This document shows, piece after piece, positions 1 to 9,439 of a stretch of DNA of 46,694 nucleotides. A program made the translations under genes and the position numbers. The stretch comes from Clostridiaceae bacterium (GTDB lineage: Bacteria; Bacillota; Clostridia; DSM-8532), in the NCBI GenBank assembly GCA_012519655.1, contig JAAYPS010000198.1, forward strand, positions 1-46,694, in the 5' to 3' direction. How positions within the stretch are numbered: position 1 is the first letter of the stretch; every line of letters begins with the position of its first letter. The notes beneath the pieces were generated by a model that saw only the letters and a list, made by a program, of their open reading frames with translations, did no database searches and had not been told where the DNA came from.

Positions 1-46
1 CCTTGTGTTCTTGTGTCCCTCTGTGTTATTGTGTTATTGTGTTTTT
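1..46. repeat. edge copy of an AACACA-rich short repeat
   Basis: Read on the minus strand this stretch contains tandem AACACAAT units followed by AACACAGAGGGAC and further ACACAAG units. The same AACACAGAGGGAC core occurs at 30831-30843, behind mutS2. The copy lies directly after the cysK stop and is cut by the window edge, so its full extent is unknown. That it belongs to the same family as the 30.8-kb repeat is inferred from the shared core. Confidence 0.55.
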
Positions 47-952
47 TTATAGGAGTTCTGTACTAAAGTATCGCTCAGCTCTGTCACAAAGAATAGTTGA
101 TATATTAACACCTTCACCGTATTTTTTAGCAAGTTGAATTGCAGCCCATACATTGCAGCCCGATGAAATGCCAACTAATAAACCTTGTTTTTTAGCTAAA
201 ACCCTTGAAGTATTTATAGCGTCCTCATCTGTAACCTCAATAACCGAGTCAATTAATGATGTATCCAATACAGGTGGAACAAACCCATCTCCAATTCCCT
301 GTATTTTATGAAATCCCGGATCCTGCCCTAATAATGCCGAGACGTTTTTTGGCTCTGCTGCAACAATTTTTACATTGGGGTTTTGCTCTTTTAAGAACTT
401 GCCTATTCCACCAATAGTACCACCGCTGCCAACCCCTGAGACAAAAATATCCACATTTTTATCTAACTGTTTCCATATCTCAGGTCCGGTTGTAAGGTAG
501 TGTATCTTCGGGTTGTTAGGGTTCTCAAACTGCATGGGAATGTACACTAATGGGTCCTCACGTTTTATTTTCTCAGCTTCCCTTATAGCTCCTTCGACAT
601 TTTCTTCTGCAGGTGTTAAAACGAGCTTAGCACCAAGAGCTTGCATAATTTTTTTTCGTTCTTCACTCATATTTGAGGGCATAACAATAATTACTTCATA
701 ACCTTTTTGGACACCTACTAATGCAAGTCCAATTCCTGTGTTACCTGAAGTAGGCTCGACAATCTTCATGCCTCTTTTTAGCTCTCCTGAGGCTTCAGCC
801 TGTTCGATCATATATTTTGCGATACGGTCCTTAATACTACCACCAGGGTTTAGGAATTCTGCTTTTCCATATATGTTATACCCTGTTGCCTTTTTAAGAC
901 TAATCATACATGTATTGCCTATTAAGTCTAAAACATTATATGCTTTCACCAT
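47..952 (-). CDS. cysK: cysteine synthase (O-acetylserine sulfhydrylase)
   Basis: This is a PLP enzyme that makes L-cysteine from O-acetylserine and sulfide in the cytoplasm. The N-terminal VLDLIGNT, the PLP-lysine region NPGGSIKDRIA, the substrate loop EPTSGNTGIGLA, the phosphate-binding GSGGTIGG and the end ERYFSTELL are all typical of the CysK/CBS fold-type II family. About 301 residues is the usual length. The frame is open upstream to 1018, but the only ribosome site (AGAGG, 957-961) precedes ATG 955, ATG 952 and GTG 949. ATG 952 or GTG 949 has the better spacing, so the exact start is uncertain by two codons. No other sulfur gene is adjacent. Confidence 0.93.
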   Translation of the reverse strand: MVKAYNVLDLIGNTCMISLKKATGYNIYGKAEFLNPGGSIKDRIAKYMIEQAEASGELKRGMKIVEPTSGNTGIGLALVGVQKGYEVIIVMPSNMSEERKKIMQALGAKLVLTPAEENVEGAIREAEKIKREDPLVYIPMQFENPNNPKIHYLTTGPEIWKQLDKNVDIFVSGVGSGGTIGGIGKFLKEQNPNVKIVAAEPKNVSALLGQDPGFHKIQGIGDGFVPPVLDTSLIDSVIEVTDEDAINTSRVLAKKQGLLVGISSGCNVWAAIQLAKKYGEGVNISTILCDRAERYFSTELL

Positions 953-1326
953 CATCCCTCTGTTCTTATGAATATTTATTTTATTAACTATATTACCATA
1001 CAATAGCCAATTTAGCACAATAGTACAATAGTAAATTATGATTTCGAAAAATAATTGTTACAAAATGCTTGTAAGTAGGAAGAAAATGTGCTAAATATAT
1101 TTAATATGCCAGTAAAAATTATGTAACATTATTACATTGAATGTATATGATTAATAAAATATAATGCAAGTACCATTATTATTTTCTACATCTTTAGTCA
1201 AGACAATTCGAGCTCATTATTTATTTGAGATTATTTTTTATATTAGATATATTTGGTGTTTATAGAACAGTAAACTACTAACCATAAACGCGTACATGCG
1301 TATTGTTTTCGGGGGCAAATTGGCTT
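953..1326. other. divergent intergenic region cysK / histidine kinase
   Basis: This AT-rich spacer separates two divergent genes. It contains three ACAATAG units near 1000-1035 and an imperfect palindrome ACGC-GTACAT-GCGT at 1288-1301, just before the kinase. No promoter with both boxes could be placed with confidence, and no riboswitch or T-box signature was recognised. Confidence 0.4.
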
Positions 1327-2988
1327 ATGATCTGTAGTGGCAAATTACAAATGAAAAAAAATGAAGTAATATGTTATAATACTATTAGTCAACTACTATT
1401 GAATAGTCCTTTCGGGATAGCAATTTTCAGTGCACCTGACCTTTTTCTAATAGATGCAAATCAAGTATGGTTAAAGAGGCTGGAGGAGCCGTACGACAAT
1501 ATAGCTTGTTCCGCCGGAAAACCCATTAGTGAAATTATTACAGGGTGGAAAGGAAGCCCGTTTGAAAGATTGTGGGAAACGGCATTACAAACAAAAGAAG
1601 GGGTTAGGTTACATGAATGTAGTTTTTTTAGAATGAAAAGAAGTAATATTTCTTATTGGGACATCTCCATAACTCCAATATTCAAAGGTGAAGAAGTTGC
1701 ATTTTTTATTGAGACAGTAGTTGAGGTTACAGAAGATGAATTAAGCCGAAATAATAACAGTTATCGGTCCAATAACCTGTGTAAAAACATTCAAAACATT
1801 GAGACTATTTTTGAACACATGTCAGATGGCTTTTTTGTAGTTTATCCTGATTACAGCATAGTAGCTTTAAACAGTGAAGCTCATATTATTAAGCATTATT
1901 TTAATAGCTTTAAGTATAACGACATTCCAGCTAACATAAAGTACTACACATCCACAAATGATGAAATTCCCTACAATGATTTACCGGTATTTAAGATTAT
2001 ACAAGGAGATACATTCAACGCTTATATAGTTACTGTTGTAACCAATGAAGATACACATCATTTTAGTGTTAGTGGTAGGCCCATATACGATAGCACAAGC
2101 AATATATATATATCTTTTATTCGTATAGTTGATGTTACAAAGCAAGTAAATGCAGATTACGATTTGAAGATTGAAAAACAAAAGATGGAATATCTTGAAA
2201 AAAGAATCGAGGAGAAAGACAATTTCCTTTCATTGATCTCTCATGAGTTTAAAACGCCACTGACGGTTATTATGGCTGCAATTCAGGCTTTAGAGCGTTG
2301 TAGTTATGAGTTAAGTGATAAGGCAAATTGGTACATAAATACAATTAGACATAATACATTGCGACAATTCAGGCTTGTTAGAAATCTTTTGGATATTACA
2401 TCCAGAATAACTGATAAGTCGGAGTTAAGTGGAAGGAATGTTGATATAGTATTATTAACCAAATTTATATCGGAAGAAGCAAGACTTTATTCTATGAGGA
2501 AAGAACTAAATATATATTTTGTTTGTGATATAGAAGAGAAGATTATTTTTATTGATGATGAAAAATATAAGCGTGTTTTACTAAATCTTTTATCTAATGC
2601 AATAAAGTTCACACCTAAAGGTAAGAATGTGTATATTGAACTGTTCTTTAGAAATGGCTTTTTAAATTTGATAGTTAAGGATGAAGGTGTTGGTATTCCA
2701 GAGGATAAGATTGGCGTCATATTTGAACGATTCGGTCAAGTCGATAAAAGTCTTTCTCGTCTTGCCGAGGGAAGTGGAATAGGTCTATTTTTGTCAAAAT
2801 TATTCGTTGAGGAATTAGGAGGAACCATATCTGTTACAAGTAAAATTGATGAAGGTACAACTTTCAAGGTAATCATCCCTACAACACCTAATGTTAATGG
2901 CATGTGTGATATCAAGTATGAGAATGAAAATAGAAAAATATTAGAGATGCTAGATATTGAGTTTTCTGATATTTATTTCTCCAGATAA
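1327..2988 (+). CDS. PAS-domain sensor histidine kinase (soluble, orphan)
   Basis: The protein has two PAS-like segments (about residues 12-135 and 150-280), then a HisKA dimerisation helix with the phospho-acceptor in LISHEFKTPL (His about 306). A HATPase_c domain follows with the N-box NLLSNAIKFTP, the G1 box DEGVGIPE, the F-box FERFGQ and the G2 box GSGIGLFLSK. No membrane segment is seen, so it probably senses a cytoplasmic signal or ligand. No response regulator is next to it. The frame extends to a TTG at 1303. ATG 1327 was chosen because a GGGGG run at 1311-1315 precedes it, although the spacing is long; ATG 1351 is a further alternative. The signal and the partner are unknown. Confidence 0.85.
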   Translation: MICSGKLQMKKNEVICYNTISQLLLNSPFGIAIFSAPDLFLIDANQVWLKRLEEPYDNIACSAGKPISEIITGWKGSPFERLWETALQTKEGVRLHECSFFRMKRSNISYWDISITPIFKGEEVAFFIETVVEVTEDELSRNNNSYRSNNLCKNIQNIETIFEHMSDGFFVVYPDYSIVALNSEAHIIKHYFNSFKYNDIPANIKYYTSTNDEIPYNDLPVFKIIQGDTFNAYIVTVVTNEDTHHFSVSGRPIYDSTSNIYISFIRIVDVTKQVNADYDLKIEKQKMEYLEKRIEEKDNFLSLISHEFKTPLTVIMAAIQALERCSYELSDKANWYINTIRHNTLRQFRLVRNLLDITSRITDKSELSGRNVDIVLLTKFISEEARLYSMRKELNIYFVCDIEEKIIFIDDEKYKRVLLNLLSNAIKFTPKGKNVYIELFFRNGFLNLIVKDEGVGIPEDKIGVIFERFGQVDKSLSRLAEGSGIGLFLSKLFVEELGGTISVTSKIDEGTTFKVIIPTTPNVNGMCDIKYENENRKILEMLDIEFSDIYFSR

Positions 2989-3159
2989 CTTAAACTTGCT
3001 GAACTTATTACGTATCACGTCACAGGCTTAAAAAATGAGAAGAATGTAAGTCTACACAGAACTATTAATATCATCGAAAAGTGTTTAATTAAAGTTGGAA
3101 TTAGCGCCAATAAAGGAACTTGCCGTTTTGCTTTAAATAATGTAAGTTTTTGTGTATAA
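2989..3159 (+). pseudogene. possible gene remnant, in frame behind the kinase stop
   Basis: The 56 codons after the kinase TAA stay open in the same frame up to TAA 3157-3159. The stretch contains no ATG, GTG or TTG in frame, so it cannot start by itself. The stretch ILIKVG-type LIKVGISANKGTCRFAL loosely resembles the VGVPAHxKGYxYLREAI helix region of the Spo0A C-terminal domain, but this is a weak impression by eye. It may be a decayed fragment or simply a chance open stretch. Confidence 0.25.
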
Positions 3160-3336
3160 TATGATATAGCAGAAAATATAATATATATTTTTTAACAAAC
3201 AGTGTTATTAAATTGTACTTAGATATATAAAGGAAATAAAACATAAAAACGTATTTTCAACAAGCAGTGTTTTGAAATACATGTAGATTGTAGGCATTTA
3301 TAGCAACATTATATTAATTTAATAGCGGGTATACAT
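2989..3336. other. intergenic region with two spaced dyads before ydcF-like gene
   Basis: Besides the open stretch at its left end, this region holds two closely similar 13-bp elements, AACAAACAGTGTT at 3194-3206 and AACAAGCAGTGTT at 3259-3271. Each is a dyad AACA-N5-TGTT, and they are 65 bp apart. The flanks also match partly (GTACTTAGAT and CATGTAGAT follow them). The elements are candidate operators for the downstream membrane protein gene. A TATAAT at 3155-3160 has no convincing -35 box. Confidence 0.45.
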
Positions 3337-4104
3337 ATGAAAAGGAACATAGAAATTCGTCAAATTATTTTATTTATCATAGGCATTTTAGGAATTCTTG
3401 ATACTATTATTGTTAGAGCTTACGTACAAGGAATGGATCTGGGGGCATTTCTACCTGCAATAATTGGTATAGCATGCATAATTCTTTCACTAAAGCCACT
3501 ATATGAGAGGCATATAAGTAGAATTCATCCAATAATACGCCGCTTTGTATATTGGTCTTTCATGTTATTTCTTTTTGTCTTTATATTATTAGAAAGTTGT
3601 ATAATTTTTGGCGGTATTTATCAGCCGAGCACGGATACAGAACCTGAATATCTTGTAGTTCTTGGATGTGGAATTAAGCCTGATGGAAGTCCCACTCTTG
3701 CTCTTAAAAATCGGCTTGATTTAAGCATGGAATATGCAAAAGAGCATCCGGATACATATATTGTTATGTCAGGAGGTCAAGGGCCCAATGAACCGATGCC
3801 AGAGGCTCACGCCATGGCTTATTATCTTATTGACAGGGGCATAAATCCAGAGAGAATTATTATAGAAGACAGATCTAGCAGCACCATGGAGAATTTCAAG
3901 TATACAAAACAAATATTAGGCGAAAATGATGAAATAGCATTTATAACTAACAATTTTCATGTATTTCGCTCAAATATCCTAGCAAAACGCAACGGCTTTA
4001 CTGCATATGGATATGGGGCACCTACTCCAGGTATTGTACTTATAAACAGCTACCTTCGAGAGTTTTTTGCAATTGTTAAATCCTTAATATTCGATCATCC
4101 ATAG
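3337..4104 (+). CDS. YdcF/SanA-like membrane protein (DUF218)
   Basis: The first 95 residues form three membrane segments (about 8-28, 35-55 and 68-93). The remainder is a DUF218 domain: EYLVVLGCG at its start, then a core with VMSGGQGPNEPMPEAHAMAYYL, PERIIIEDRSSSTMEN and ITNNFHVFRS. Relatives such as SanA, ElyC and YdcF are linked to envelope integrity, but their biochemical activity is not well defined. The length of 255 residues is normal for the three-TM Firmicutes form. Two candidate operators lie upstream. It is a single gene, with a minus-strand neighbour downstream. Confidence 0.8.
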   Translation: MKRNIEIRQIILFIIGILGILDTIIVRAYVQGMDLGAFLPAIIGIACIILSLKPLYERHISRIHPIIRRFVYWSFMLFLFVFILLESCIIFGGIYQPSTDTEPEYLVVLGCGIKPDGSPTLALKNRLDLSMEYAKEHPDTYIVMSGGQGPNEPMPEAHAMAYYLIDRGINPERIIIEDRSSSTMENFKYTKQILGENDEIAFITNNFHVFRSNILAKRNGFTAYGYGAPTPGIVLINSYLREFFAIVKSLIFDHP

Positions 4105-4198
4105 GCTCTTTGAACATCCATAGGTTATCTTATTGCTCATGGGACATTCGATCATTTGTTAGACGATTAAGGAAAGCTAAAGGATAATAAATATCTGA

Positions 4199-4765
4199 TT
4201 ACCCATAGGATATCTGGTCATCCATGAGTTCCTCTTGATTTTTTCTGTCTTGAATCATAGTCTCAAGTATTTCCAAGTATATTTCATGTGGTGATTCAAT
4301 CCAATTTTTGCATATATTTCGTGCATCGTTTTTTGTTCCAGCTGCAATTTTAACTTCTAATAATGAAAAATCACTTTCCCGTATTTTACACAACACACTA
4401 TATCCGTCACCTTCGGGCACATAATCGGCAGTAATCATTGTTTCGGTGTGGATATTCTTTTTAATCTCACCGACACTATCCTTGAGACGTTTTTTTAAGC
4501 CGGCAGGAAGAATCGATTCAAACATATTTAATATATCCATGCCTTTTTCACTTATAAGATAATAGGAGATATCTTCATTTTTTTCTACTTGAACTAACTC
4601 TTCTTCAATAAGTTCGCTTAGATATTGTTGCATATAGAAGTAGTTCATGAGCTTATTTTCAAGCATTATTCTAACGAATTGAATGCTACCGATAGGCATG
4701 TCTAAAATTTTAAGAAAGTACAGAATCAAAATTTTTTTTTCAGCGATATCCGAATGTTCATTCAT
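4199..4765 (-). CDS. DUF4364 family protein
   Basis: This is a 188-residue cytoplasmic protein of the clostridial DUF4364 family, recognised by the N-terminal winged-helix-like segment (AEKKILILYFLKILDMPIGS, then LSELIEEELVQVEKN and YYLISEKGMDIL). A beta-rich C-terminal half contains TADYVPEGDGYSVLCKI. The N-terminal half looks like a PadR/MarR-type DNA-binding fold, so a regulatory role is possible but unproven. ATG 4765 is chosen because AAAGGGTGG precedes it at proper distance; the upstream GTG 4777 lies inside that ribosome site. Confidence 0.75.
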   Translation of the reverse strand: MNEHSDIAEKKILILYFLKILDMPIGSIQFVRIMLENKLMNYFYMQQYLSELIEEELVQVEKNEDISYYLISEKGMDILNMFESILPAGLKKRLKDSVGEIKKNIHTETMITADYVPEGDGYSVLCKIRESDFSLLEVKIAAGTKNDARNICKNWIESPHEIYLEILETMIQDRKNQEELMDDQISYG

Positions 4766-5022
4766 CAGGTAAACCACCCTTTAATCTTTATAATTGTACA
4801 TGATTGCTGTTATAATATTTTTCTAGATATTCTCATTCATTATACATATTTTATAGGTTTAAAACAACGCTTTGAATTTTTATGACATATATACGATGAG
4901 TTTTTGTTACTGTTCACGGCTATCTCTCAAGTATATTGAGTGTCGACTGTAACGAGTTTGTTAAGACATTTGTTCAATGAAATAATTACATAAACAAAAC
5001 ATTATAATAATAAAGCCGAGTT

Positions 5023-5112
5023 ATCAACTTACCACACCCATGTTTCAAATTATTTGCATATTAGAATTTATTTGAAAAATCATCAGTTTAGTACGCCCAT
5101 GTTCGACTATTA
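5023..5112. promoter_or_regulatory. paired direct repeat upstream of acn promoter
   Basis: Two copies start at 5023 and 5082, 59 bp apart. Over the first 22 bases 17 are identical, with the shared core CCCATGTT. Both lie upstream of the -35 box at 5128, a usual position for activator or repressor sites. The cognate regulator is not identifiable here. Confidence 0.4.
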
Positions 5113-5127
5113 ATACCCTCACTTTAC

Positions 5128-5155
5128 TTGACATGAACCCTTATTCATTTATAAT
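5128..5155 (+). promoter_or_regulatory. sigma-A promoter of acn-icd
   Basis: A perfect TTGACA (5128-5133) is separated by 16 bp from a perfect TATAAT (5150-5155). Transcription should start near 5162, giving a leader of about 190 nt before the aconitase ATG. Confidence 0.8.
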
Positions 5156-5350
5156 AATTAATGACAAGGTAACAAGTGACTACAATCTCGTATAGATAGG
5201 TGGAGAGTCTAATTTTTACGAAGTTCTTCATATTCGATAATAATCTTCTGAAGCAGAAAAAACAAATGATTAAAAGCTTGAAATTTGAATAGCCCCCATA
5301 TTATTAATTGAGAGAATGAAAATTTAAGAAATAGAAAGCAGGTGCTATGT

Positions 5351-7291
5351 ATGGCAGGTACAATAACCGAAAAAATACTTAATAAGCATATAGTCGAAGG
5401 TGAAAAAAAAGCAGGAGCTGAGGTTGCATTAAGAATAGACAACACGCTTACACAGGACGCGACAGGAACTATGGCATATCTGCAGTTTGAAGCTATTGGT
5501 ATAGATAGAGCAAAAACTGAATTCTCTGTCAGTTTTGTTGATCATAATACTTTACAGACCGACTTTAAAAATGCTGATGATCATCTTTTCTTACAGTCTA
5601 TTGCTCAGCGTTATGGGCTATATTTTTCAAGACCAGGAAACGGGATCTGTCACCAGGTATTCCTTGAACGTTTTGCAAAACCTGGAAACACTTTAATAGG
5701 ATCCGATAGTCATACTCCAACTGCTGGTGGTATTGGTTGCTTTGCTATGGGAGCAGGCGGTTTAGATATAGCATGTGCTATGGCCGGGGCACCATTTAGA
5801 ATAAAGTATCCCAAAATAGTAGGGGTACATCTAACAGGACAGTTATCTCCATGGGTATCCGCAAAGGATGTTATTTTAGAAGTGTTGCGTAGAATCGATG
5901 TTAAAGGCGGAGTTGGAAAGGTTTTAGAGTATTTTGGAGAAGGAGTAAAAACACTGAGCGTTACAGACAGGGCCACAATAACAAATATGGGAACAGAAAC
6001 TGGTTGTACAACAAGCATATTCCCAAGTGATGAAGTTACAAAGTCTTTTCTTGAAAAACAAGGAAGGCAAGAACAATGGATAGAACTCTTGCCCGATGAT
6101 AATGCAGAATATGATGAAATAATTGAAATTGACTTATCTTCTCTAGAACCCATGGTGGCATTACCACACAGTCCTGGTAATGTTTCTACGGTTAGAGAGG
6201 TTGGTAAAATAAAGGTGGATCAGGTTGCAATAGGCTCCTGTACAAATTCATCATTAAGAGATTTAAAAATGGTGGCTAATGCGTTGAAAGGAAGAACAAT
6301 TGCGAGCAATCTTCACGCGACGGTAAGCCCAGGTTCCAGACAAGTTGTTGAGCATTTAATTGACAGCGGTGAATATCGGGATATGGTCCGAGCAGGAGTA
6401 AGAATACTGGAAAATGCCTGCGGACCCTGTATAGGTATGGGTTCTGCCCCTAAATCAGGTGCAGTATCTGTTAGAACATTTAACAGAAATTTTAAAGGCA
6501 GAAGTGGAACAGCTGACGCCGATGTTTATCTTGTAAGTCCTGAAACAGCAGTTGCTACAGCGATAACAGGGTATTTAACGGATCCCAGGACACTAGGAGA
6601 TTTACCCGAACTTAAAATGCCAGATAAGTTTTTTGTTAATGACAATATGATATTGAAACCATTACCTGTTGAGGAAGCGAAAGAAGTTGAAATCATTAGA
6701 GGTCCTAATATCGCACCATTACCGAAATTTGAAGCTATTGGTAATAGTCTTTCGGGGAAAGTGCTAATCAAGGTTGAAGATAATATTACAACAGACCATA
6801 TTATGCCTGCGGGTGCACGCATTCTTCCTCTAAGGAGCAATATACCTGAAATATCAAAATATGTGTTCGAAGCTATAGATTGTGATTTTCATAGAAAGGC
6901 AAAAGAAAACGACGGTGGCTTCATTATTGCTGGCGACAACTATGGTCAAGGTTCCAGCCGTGAACATGCAGCGTTAGCGCCTAAATATCTGGGTGTAAAA
7001 GCTGTTATTGTAAAATCTTTTGCAAGAATACACTTGGCAAACCTAATTAATTTCGGTATCGTTCCTCTAACATTTGTCAATCCAGATGATTATAGTAATA
7101 TTGACGAGATGGATGAGCTGGAGATTAATATTGGCGATTTACAAGGAGAATGTGTTCTTCATAATAAAACAAAAGGAAACAAAATTAAACTAACGCATTC
7201 ACTATCCAGACTTGACGCTGAGATATTAAAGGCAGGCGGAAAGCTTCCTTGGATAAAAAAGAGCATGGGAAAGGAAATGAAAAATGAGTAA
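5351..7291 (+). CDS. aconitate hydratase (monofunctional, short form)
   Basis: The enzyme interconverts citrate and isocitrate through a [4Fe-4S] cluster. The three cluster cysteines are visible: SCTNSS (Cys about 297) and [10 protein letters not shown] (Cys about 357 and 360). The early motifs [13 protein letters not shown] and DRATITNMG and the C-terminal swivel domain ([17 protein letters not shown], then [16 protein letters not shown]) are intact. At 646 residues it matches the shorter aconitase type found in Clostridia and Thermotogae rather than the 850-900-residue AcnA/AcnB. ATG 5351 follows AGGTG at 6 nt; a GTG at 5342 overlaps that site. The gene overlaps icd by 8 nt (ATGAGTAA), so the two are probably translationally coupled. 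Confidence 0.92.
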   Translation: MAGTITEKILNKHIVEGEKKAGAEVALRIDNTLTQDATGTMAYLQFEAIGIDRAKTEFSVSFVDHNTLQTDFKNADDHLFLQSIAQRYGLYFSRPGNGICHQVFLERFAKPGNTLIGSDSHTPTAGGIGCFAMGAGGLDIACAMAGAPFRIKYPKIVGVHLTGQLSPWVSAKDVILEVLRRIDVKGGVGKVLEYFGEGVKTLSVTDRATITNMGTETGCTTSIFPSDEVTKSFLEKQGRQEQWIELLPDDNAEYDEIIEIDLSSLEPMVALPHSPGNVSTVREVGKIKVDQVAIGSCTNSSLRDLKMVANALKGRTIASNLHATVSPGSRQVVEHLIDSGEYRDMVRAGVRILENACGPCIGMGSAPKSGAVSVRTFNRNFKGRSGTADADVYLVSPETAVATAITGYLTDPRTLGDLPELKMPDKFFVNDNMILKPLPVEEAKEVEIIRGPNIAPLPKFEAIGNSLSGKVLIKVEDNITTDHIMPAGARILPLRSNIPEISKYVFEAIDCDFHRKAKENDGGFIIAGDNYGQGSSREHAALAPKYLGVKAVIVKSFARIHLANLINFGIVPLTFVNPDDYSNIDEMDELEINIGDLQGECVLHNKTKGNKIKLTHSLSRLDAEILKAGGKLPWIKKSMGKEMKNE

Positions 7292-8492
7292 AATAGTAAT
7301 GAAAACGCCCCTTGTTGAGATGGATGGCGACGAAATGACCCGTATCATATGGGAATATGTTAAGGACGAGCTAATACATCCCTTCGTAGACCTAAAAACG
7401 GAGTACTATGATTTGGGGCTGGCTTATCGTGATGAAACTGATGATCAGGTAACCATTGATTCTGCTGAAGCTACAAAGAAATATGGTGTAGCCGTCAAAT
7501 GCGCAACTATAACTCCTAATGCTGAAAGAGTTAAAGAATATAATTTAAAAAGCATGTGGAAAAGTCCTAATGGTACTATTCGTGCTATTTTGGATGGGAC
7601 AGTATTTAGGACACCAATAGCTGTTAAAGGCATTGAGCCTCTAGTTAGGACATGGAAAAAGCCTATTTGCATCGCACGTCATGCATATGGCGATGTTTAT
7701 AAAAATACTGAAATGCGCATTGATAAACCAGGAAAAGCAGAGCTGGTATTTACCGGTGAAGATGGCAATGAGAGCAGGAGTTTAATACATTCCTTCGATT
7801 CTGAAGGTATTATCATGGGAATGCATAATACAGATAAATCCATACAAAGCTTTGCAAGATCATGTTTCAATTATGCTCTTGACCAGAAACTGGATTTATG
7901 GTTTTCAACTAAGGATACAATTTCTAAAGTGTATGACCATCATTTTAAGGATGTATTTCAAGAGATATTTGAAAAAGAGTATGCTGACAAGTTCAAAGAT
8001 GCTGGAATTGAATATTTCTACACATTGATAGATGATGCAGTGGCTCGCGTAATCCGTTCCGAAGGCGGTTATGTATGGGCATGTAAGAATTACGATGGTG
8101 ATGTTATGTCCGACATGGTTGCAACAGCCTTTGGTAGTCTTGCGATGATGACCTCAGTACTGGTATCACCCGATGGTCATTATGAGTATGAAGCAGCACA
8201 TGGTACGGTTCAAAGGCACTATTACAAACACCTAAAAGGGTTGCCCACATCAACAAATTCTGTAGCAACAATATTTGCATGGTCTGGTGCTTTGAGAAAA
8301 CGAGGCGAATTGGACGGTTTGAATGATCTGGTCCTTTTTGCAGATAAGCTGGAAAGTGCCGTTACGCAAACAATTGAAGATGGTGTAATGACTGGTGATT
8401 TAGCAGCCATTTCACAGTTACCAAACAAGAGAGCCGTTGACACTCTAGGTTTTATTCAGGAAATTAGAAAGAGGCTTGCTGCTAGTATGTGA
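7284..8492 (+). CDS. icd: NADP-dependent isocitrate dehydrogenase
   Basis: The enzyme oxidises isocitrate to 2-oxoglutarate, chiefly for glutamate synthesis in an anaerobe. The sequence is of the eukaryotic-type homodimeric class (about 402 residues): [11 protein letters not shown] at the start, [17 protein letters not shown] at the substrate site, [20 protein letters not shown] around the metal-binding aspartates, and [11 protein letters not shown] at the cofactor site. It is the second gene of the acn-icd operon. No citrate synthase gene is in the window. A strong terminator follows. Confidence 0.93.
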   Translation: MSKIVMKTPLVEMDGDEMTRIIWEYVKDELIHPFVDLKTEYYDLGLAYRDETDDQVTIDSAEATKKYGVAVKCATITPNAERVKEYNLKSMWKSPNGTIRAILDGTVFRTPIAVKGIEPLVRTWKKPICIARHAYGDVYKNTEMRIDKPGKAELVFTGEDGNESRSLIHSFDSEGIIMGMHNTDKSIQSFARSCFNYALDQKLDLWFSTKDTISKVYDHHFKDVFQEIFEKEYADKFKDAGIEYFYTLIDDAVARVIRSEGGYVWACKNYDGDVMSDMVATAFGSLAMMTSVLVSPDGHYEYEAAHGTVQRHYYKHLKGLPTSTNSVATIFAWSGALRKRGELDGLNDLVLFADKLESAVTQTIEDGVMTGDLAAISQLPNKRAVDTLGFIQEIRKRLAASM

Positions 8493-8542
8493 TGAACATT
8501 TTGATAAATCATAACAGAAAATATTTAAGGTTACGATTCTTC

Positions 8543-8579
8543 CAACTATCTTGTTTCTTCAGGATAGTTGTTTTTTTTT
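8543..8579 (+). terminator. terminator of acn-icd
   Basis: An 8-bp stem (CAACTATC / GATAGTTG) encloses a 12-nt loop and is followed by nine T residues. This is a clear rho-independent terminator. Confidence 0.88.
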
Positions 8580-8588
8580 CTCTTGATC

Positions 8589-8616
8589 TTGCAGCTAGAA
8601 CGCAATGTGTTATAAT
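8589..8616 (+). promoter_or_regulatory. probable promoter of the rluB-like gene
   Basis: TTGCAG (8589-8594) and TATAAT (8611-8616) are separated by 16 bp, directly behind the icd terminator. Confidence 0.6.
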
Positions 8617-8726
8617 TGTGAAAGGCATTTAGTGAATTAAAGTAGCTAATTGTTGGGTACAATTAATGTAGTAACAAGTGTAAAAACAAAAATTGACCTA
8701 TAAAGGCGGTAATTAAATCGAAAAAT

Positions 8727-9434
8727 ATGCGACTTCAAAAGGCTTTAGCCCATAGTGGCGTGGCATCACGTAGAAGGGCAGAAGAATATATTCGTGAAGG
8801 TAGAGTTAAAGTAAATGGACAGGTTGTAAACGAGATGGGTGTAGTGGTTACAGCTAATGATAATATTGAAGTTGATGGCAAGCCTATAAAGCTTGAGAGT
8901 AAGAAAGTTTATATCCTTTTGCATAAACCTAAAGGATATATTACATCGGTCAGTGATCCTAAAGGAAGAAAAACCGTTATTGACCTTATTGACGGAATCG
9001 AAGAACGTATTTATCCTGTAGGACGTTTAGATTATGATAGCTCTGGCCTACTTTTCTTGACGAATGATGGCCAGTTTGCAAATTTTTTAATGCATCCTAA
9101 ACATGAAATACTTAAAACATACATTGTTACAGTGAAGGGGAAACCATCTGAAAATGCAATCCAAAGCCTGAGAAAAGGCATTAAGATTGAGAATTACATT
9201 ACTGCCCCTGCTTATGTAAATGTGTTGAGTATTTACGAAAATAAAACAAAACTAGAGATTACCATTCATGAAGGCCGCAACAGACAAGTAAGAAAAATGT
9301 GTGAAAAAATAGGTAATCCAGTAATTAGACTTAAAAGAGTTGCGTACGGTGGTGTTCAGTTGGGTAACTTAAAACCAGGTGAATGGAGATATCTCACAGA
9401 GAGTGAAAAAAAACGATTGATGGAGAAGATGTAG
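8727..9434 (+). CDS. rRNA pseudouridine synthase, RsuA/RluB family
   Basis: The protein converts a uridine of ribosomal RNA to pseudouridine. An N-terminal S4 RNA-binding domain (MRLQKALAHSGVASRRRAEE to about residue 60) is followed by the catalytic domain with GRLDYDSSGLLFLTNDG (catalytic Asp about 102), KTYIVTVKG and the family end IHEGRNRQVRKMCEKIG. At 235 residues the RluB type (23S rRNA) is most likely. The AAAGGCGGT site lies 16 nt before ATG, which is unusually far. No other standard start exists between them. The next gene starts 5 nt after the stop. Confidence 0.88.
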   Translation: MRLQKALAHSGVASRRRAEEYIREGRVKVNGQVVNEMGVVVTANDNIEVDGKPIKLESKKVYILLHKPKGYITSVSDPKGRKTVIDLIDGIEERIYPVGRLDYDSSGLLFLTNDGQFANFLMHPKHEILKTYIVTVKGKPSENAIQSLRKGIKIENYITAPAYVNVLSIYENKTKLEITIHEGRNRQVRKMCEKIGNPVIRLKRVAYGGVQLGNLKPGEWRYLTESEKKRLMEKM

Positions 9435-9439
9435 ATAAT

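Larger units (their letters stand above)
4766..5350. other. divergent intergenic region before acn-icd
   Basis: This 585-bp gap contains the acn-icd promoter (5128-5155), a leader of about 190 nt, and a pair of direct repeats upstream of the promoter (5023-5052 and 5082-5112). No further gene was recognised. A minus-strand open frame over 5209-5445 overlaps the start of acn and has no support. Confidence 0.5.

Noticed and set aside
5710-6153. Minus-strand open frame of 147 codons in acn
   Set aside because: It lies wholly inside the conserved aconitase coding region and lacks any ribosome site.
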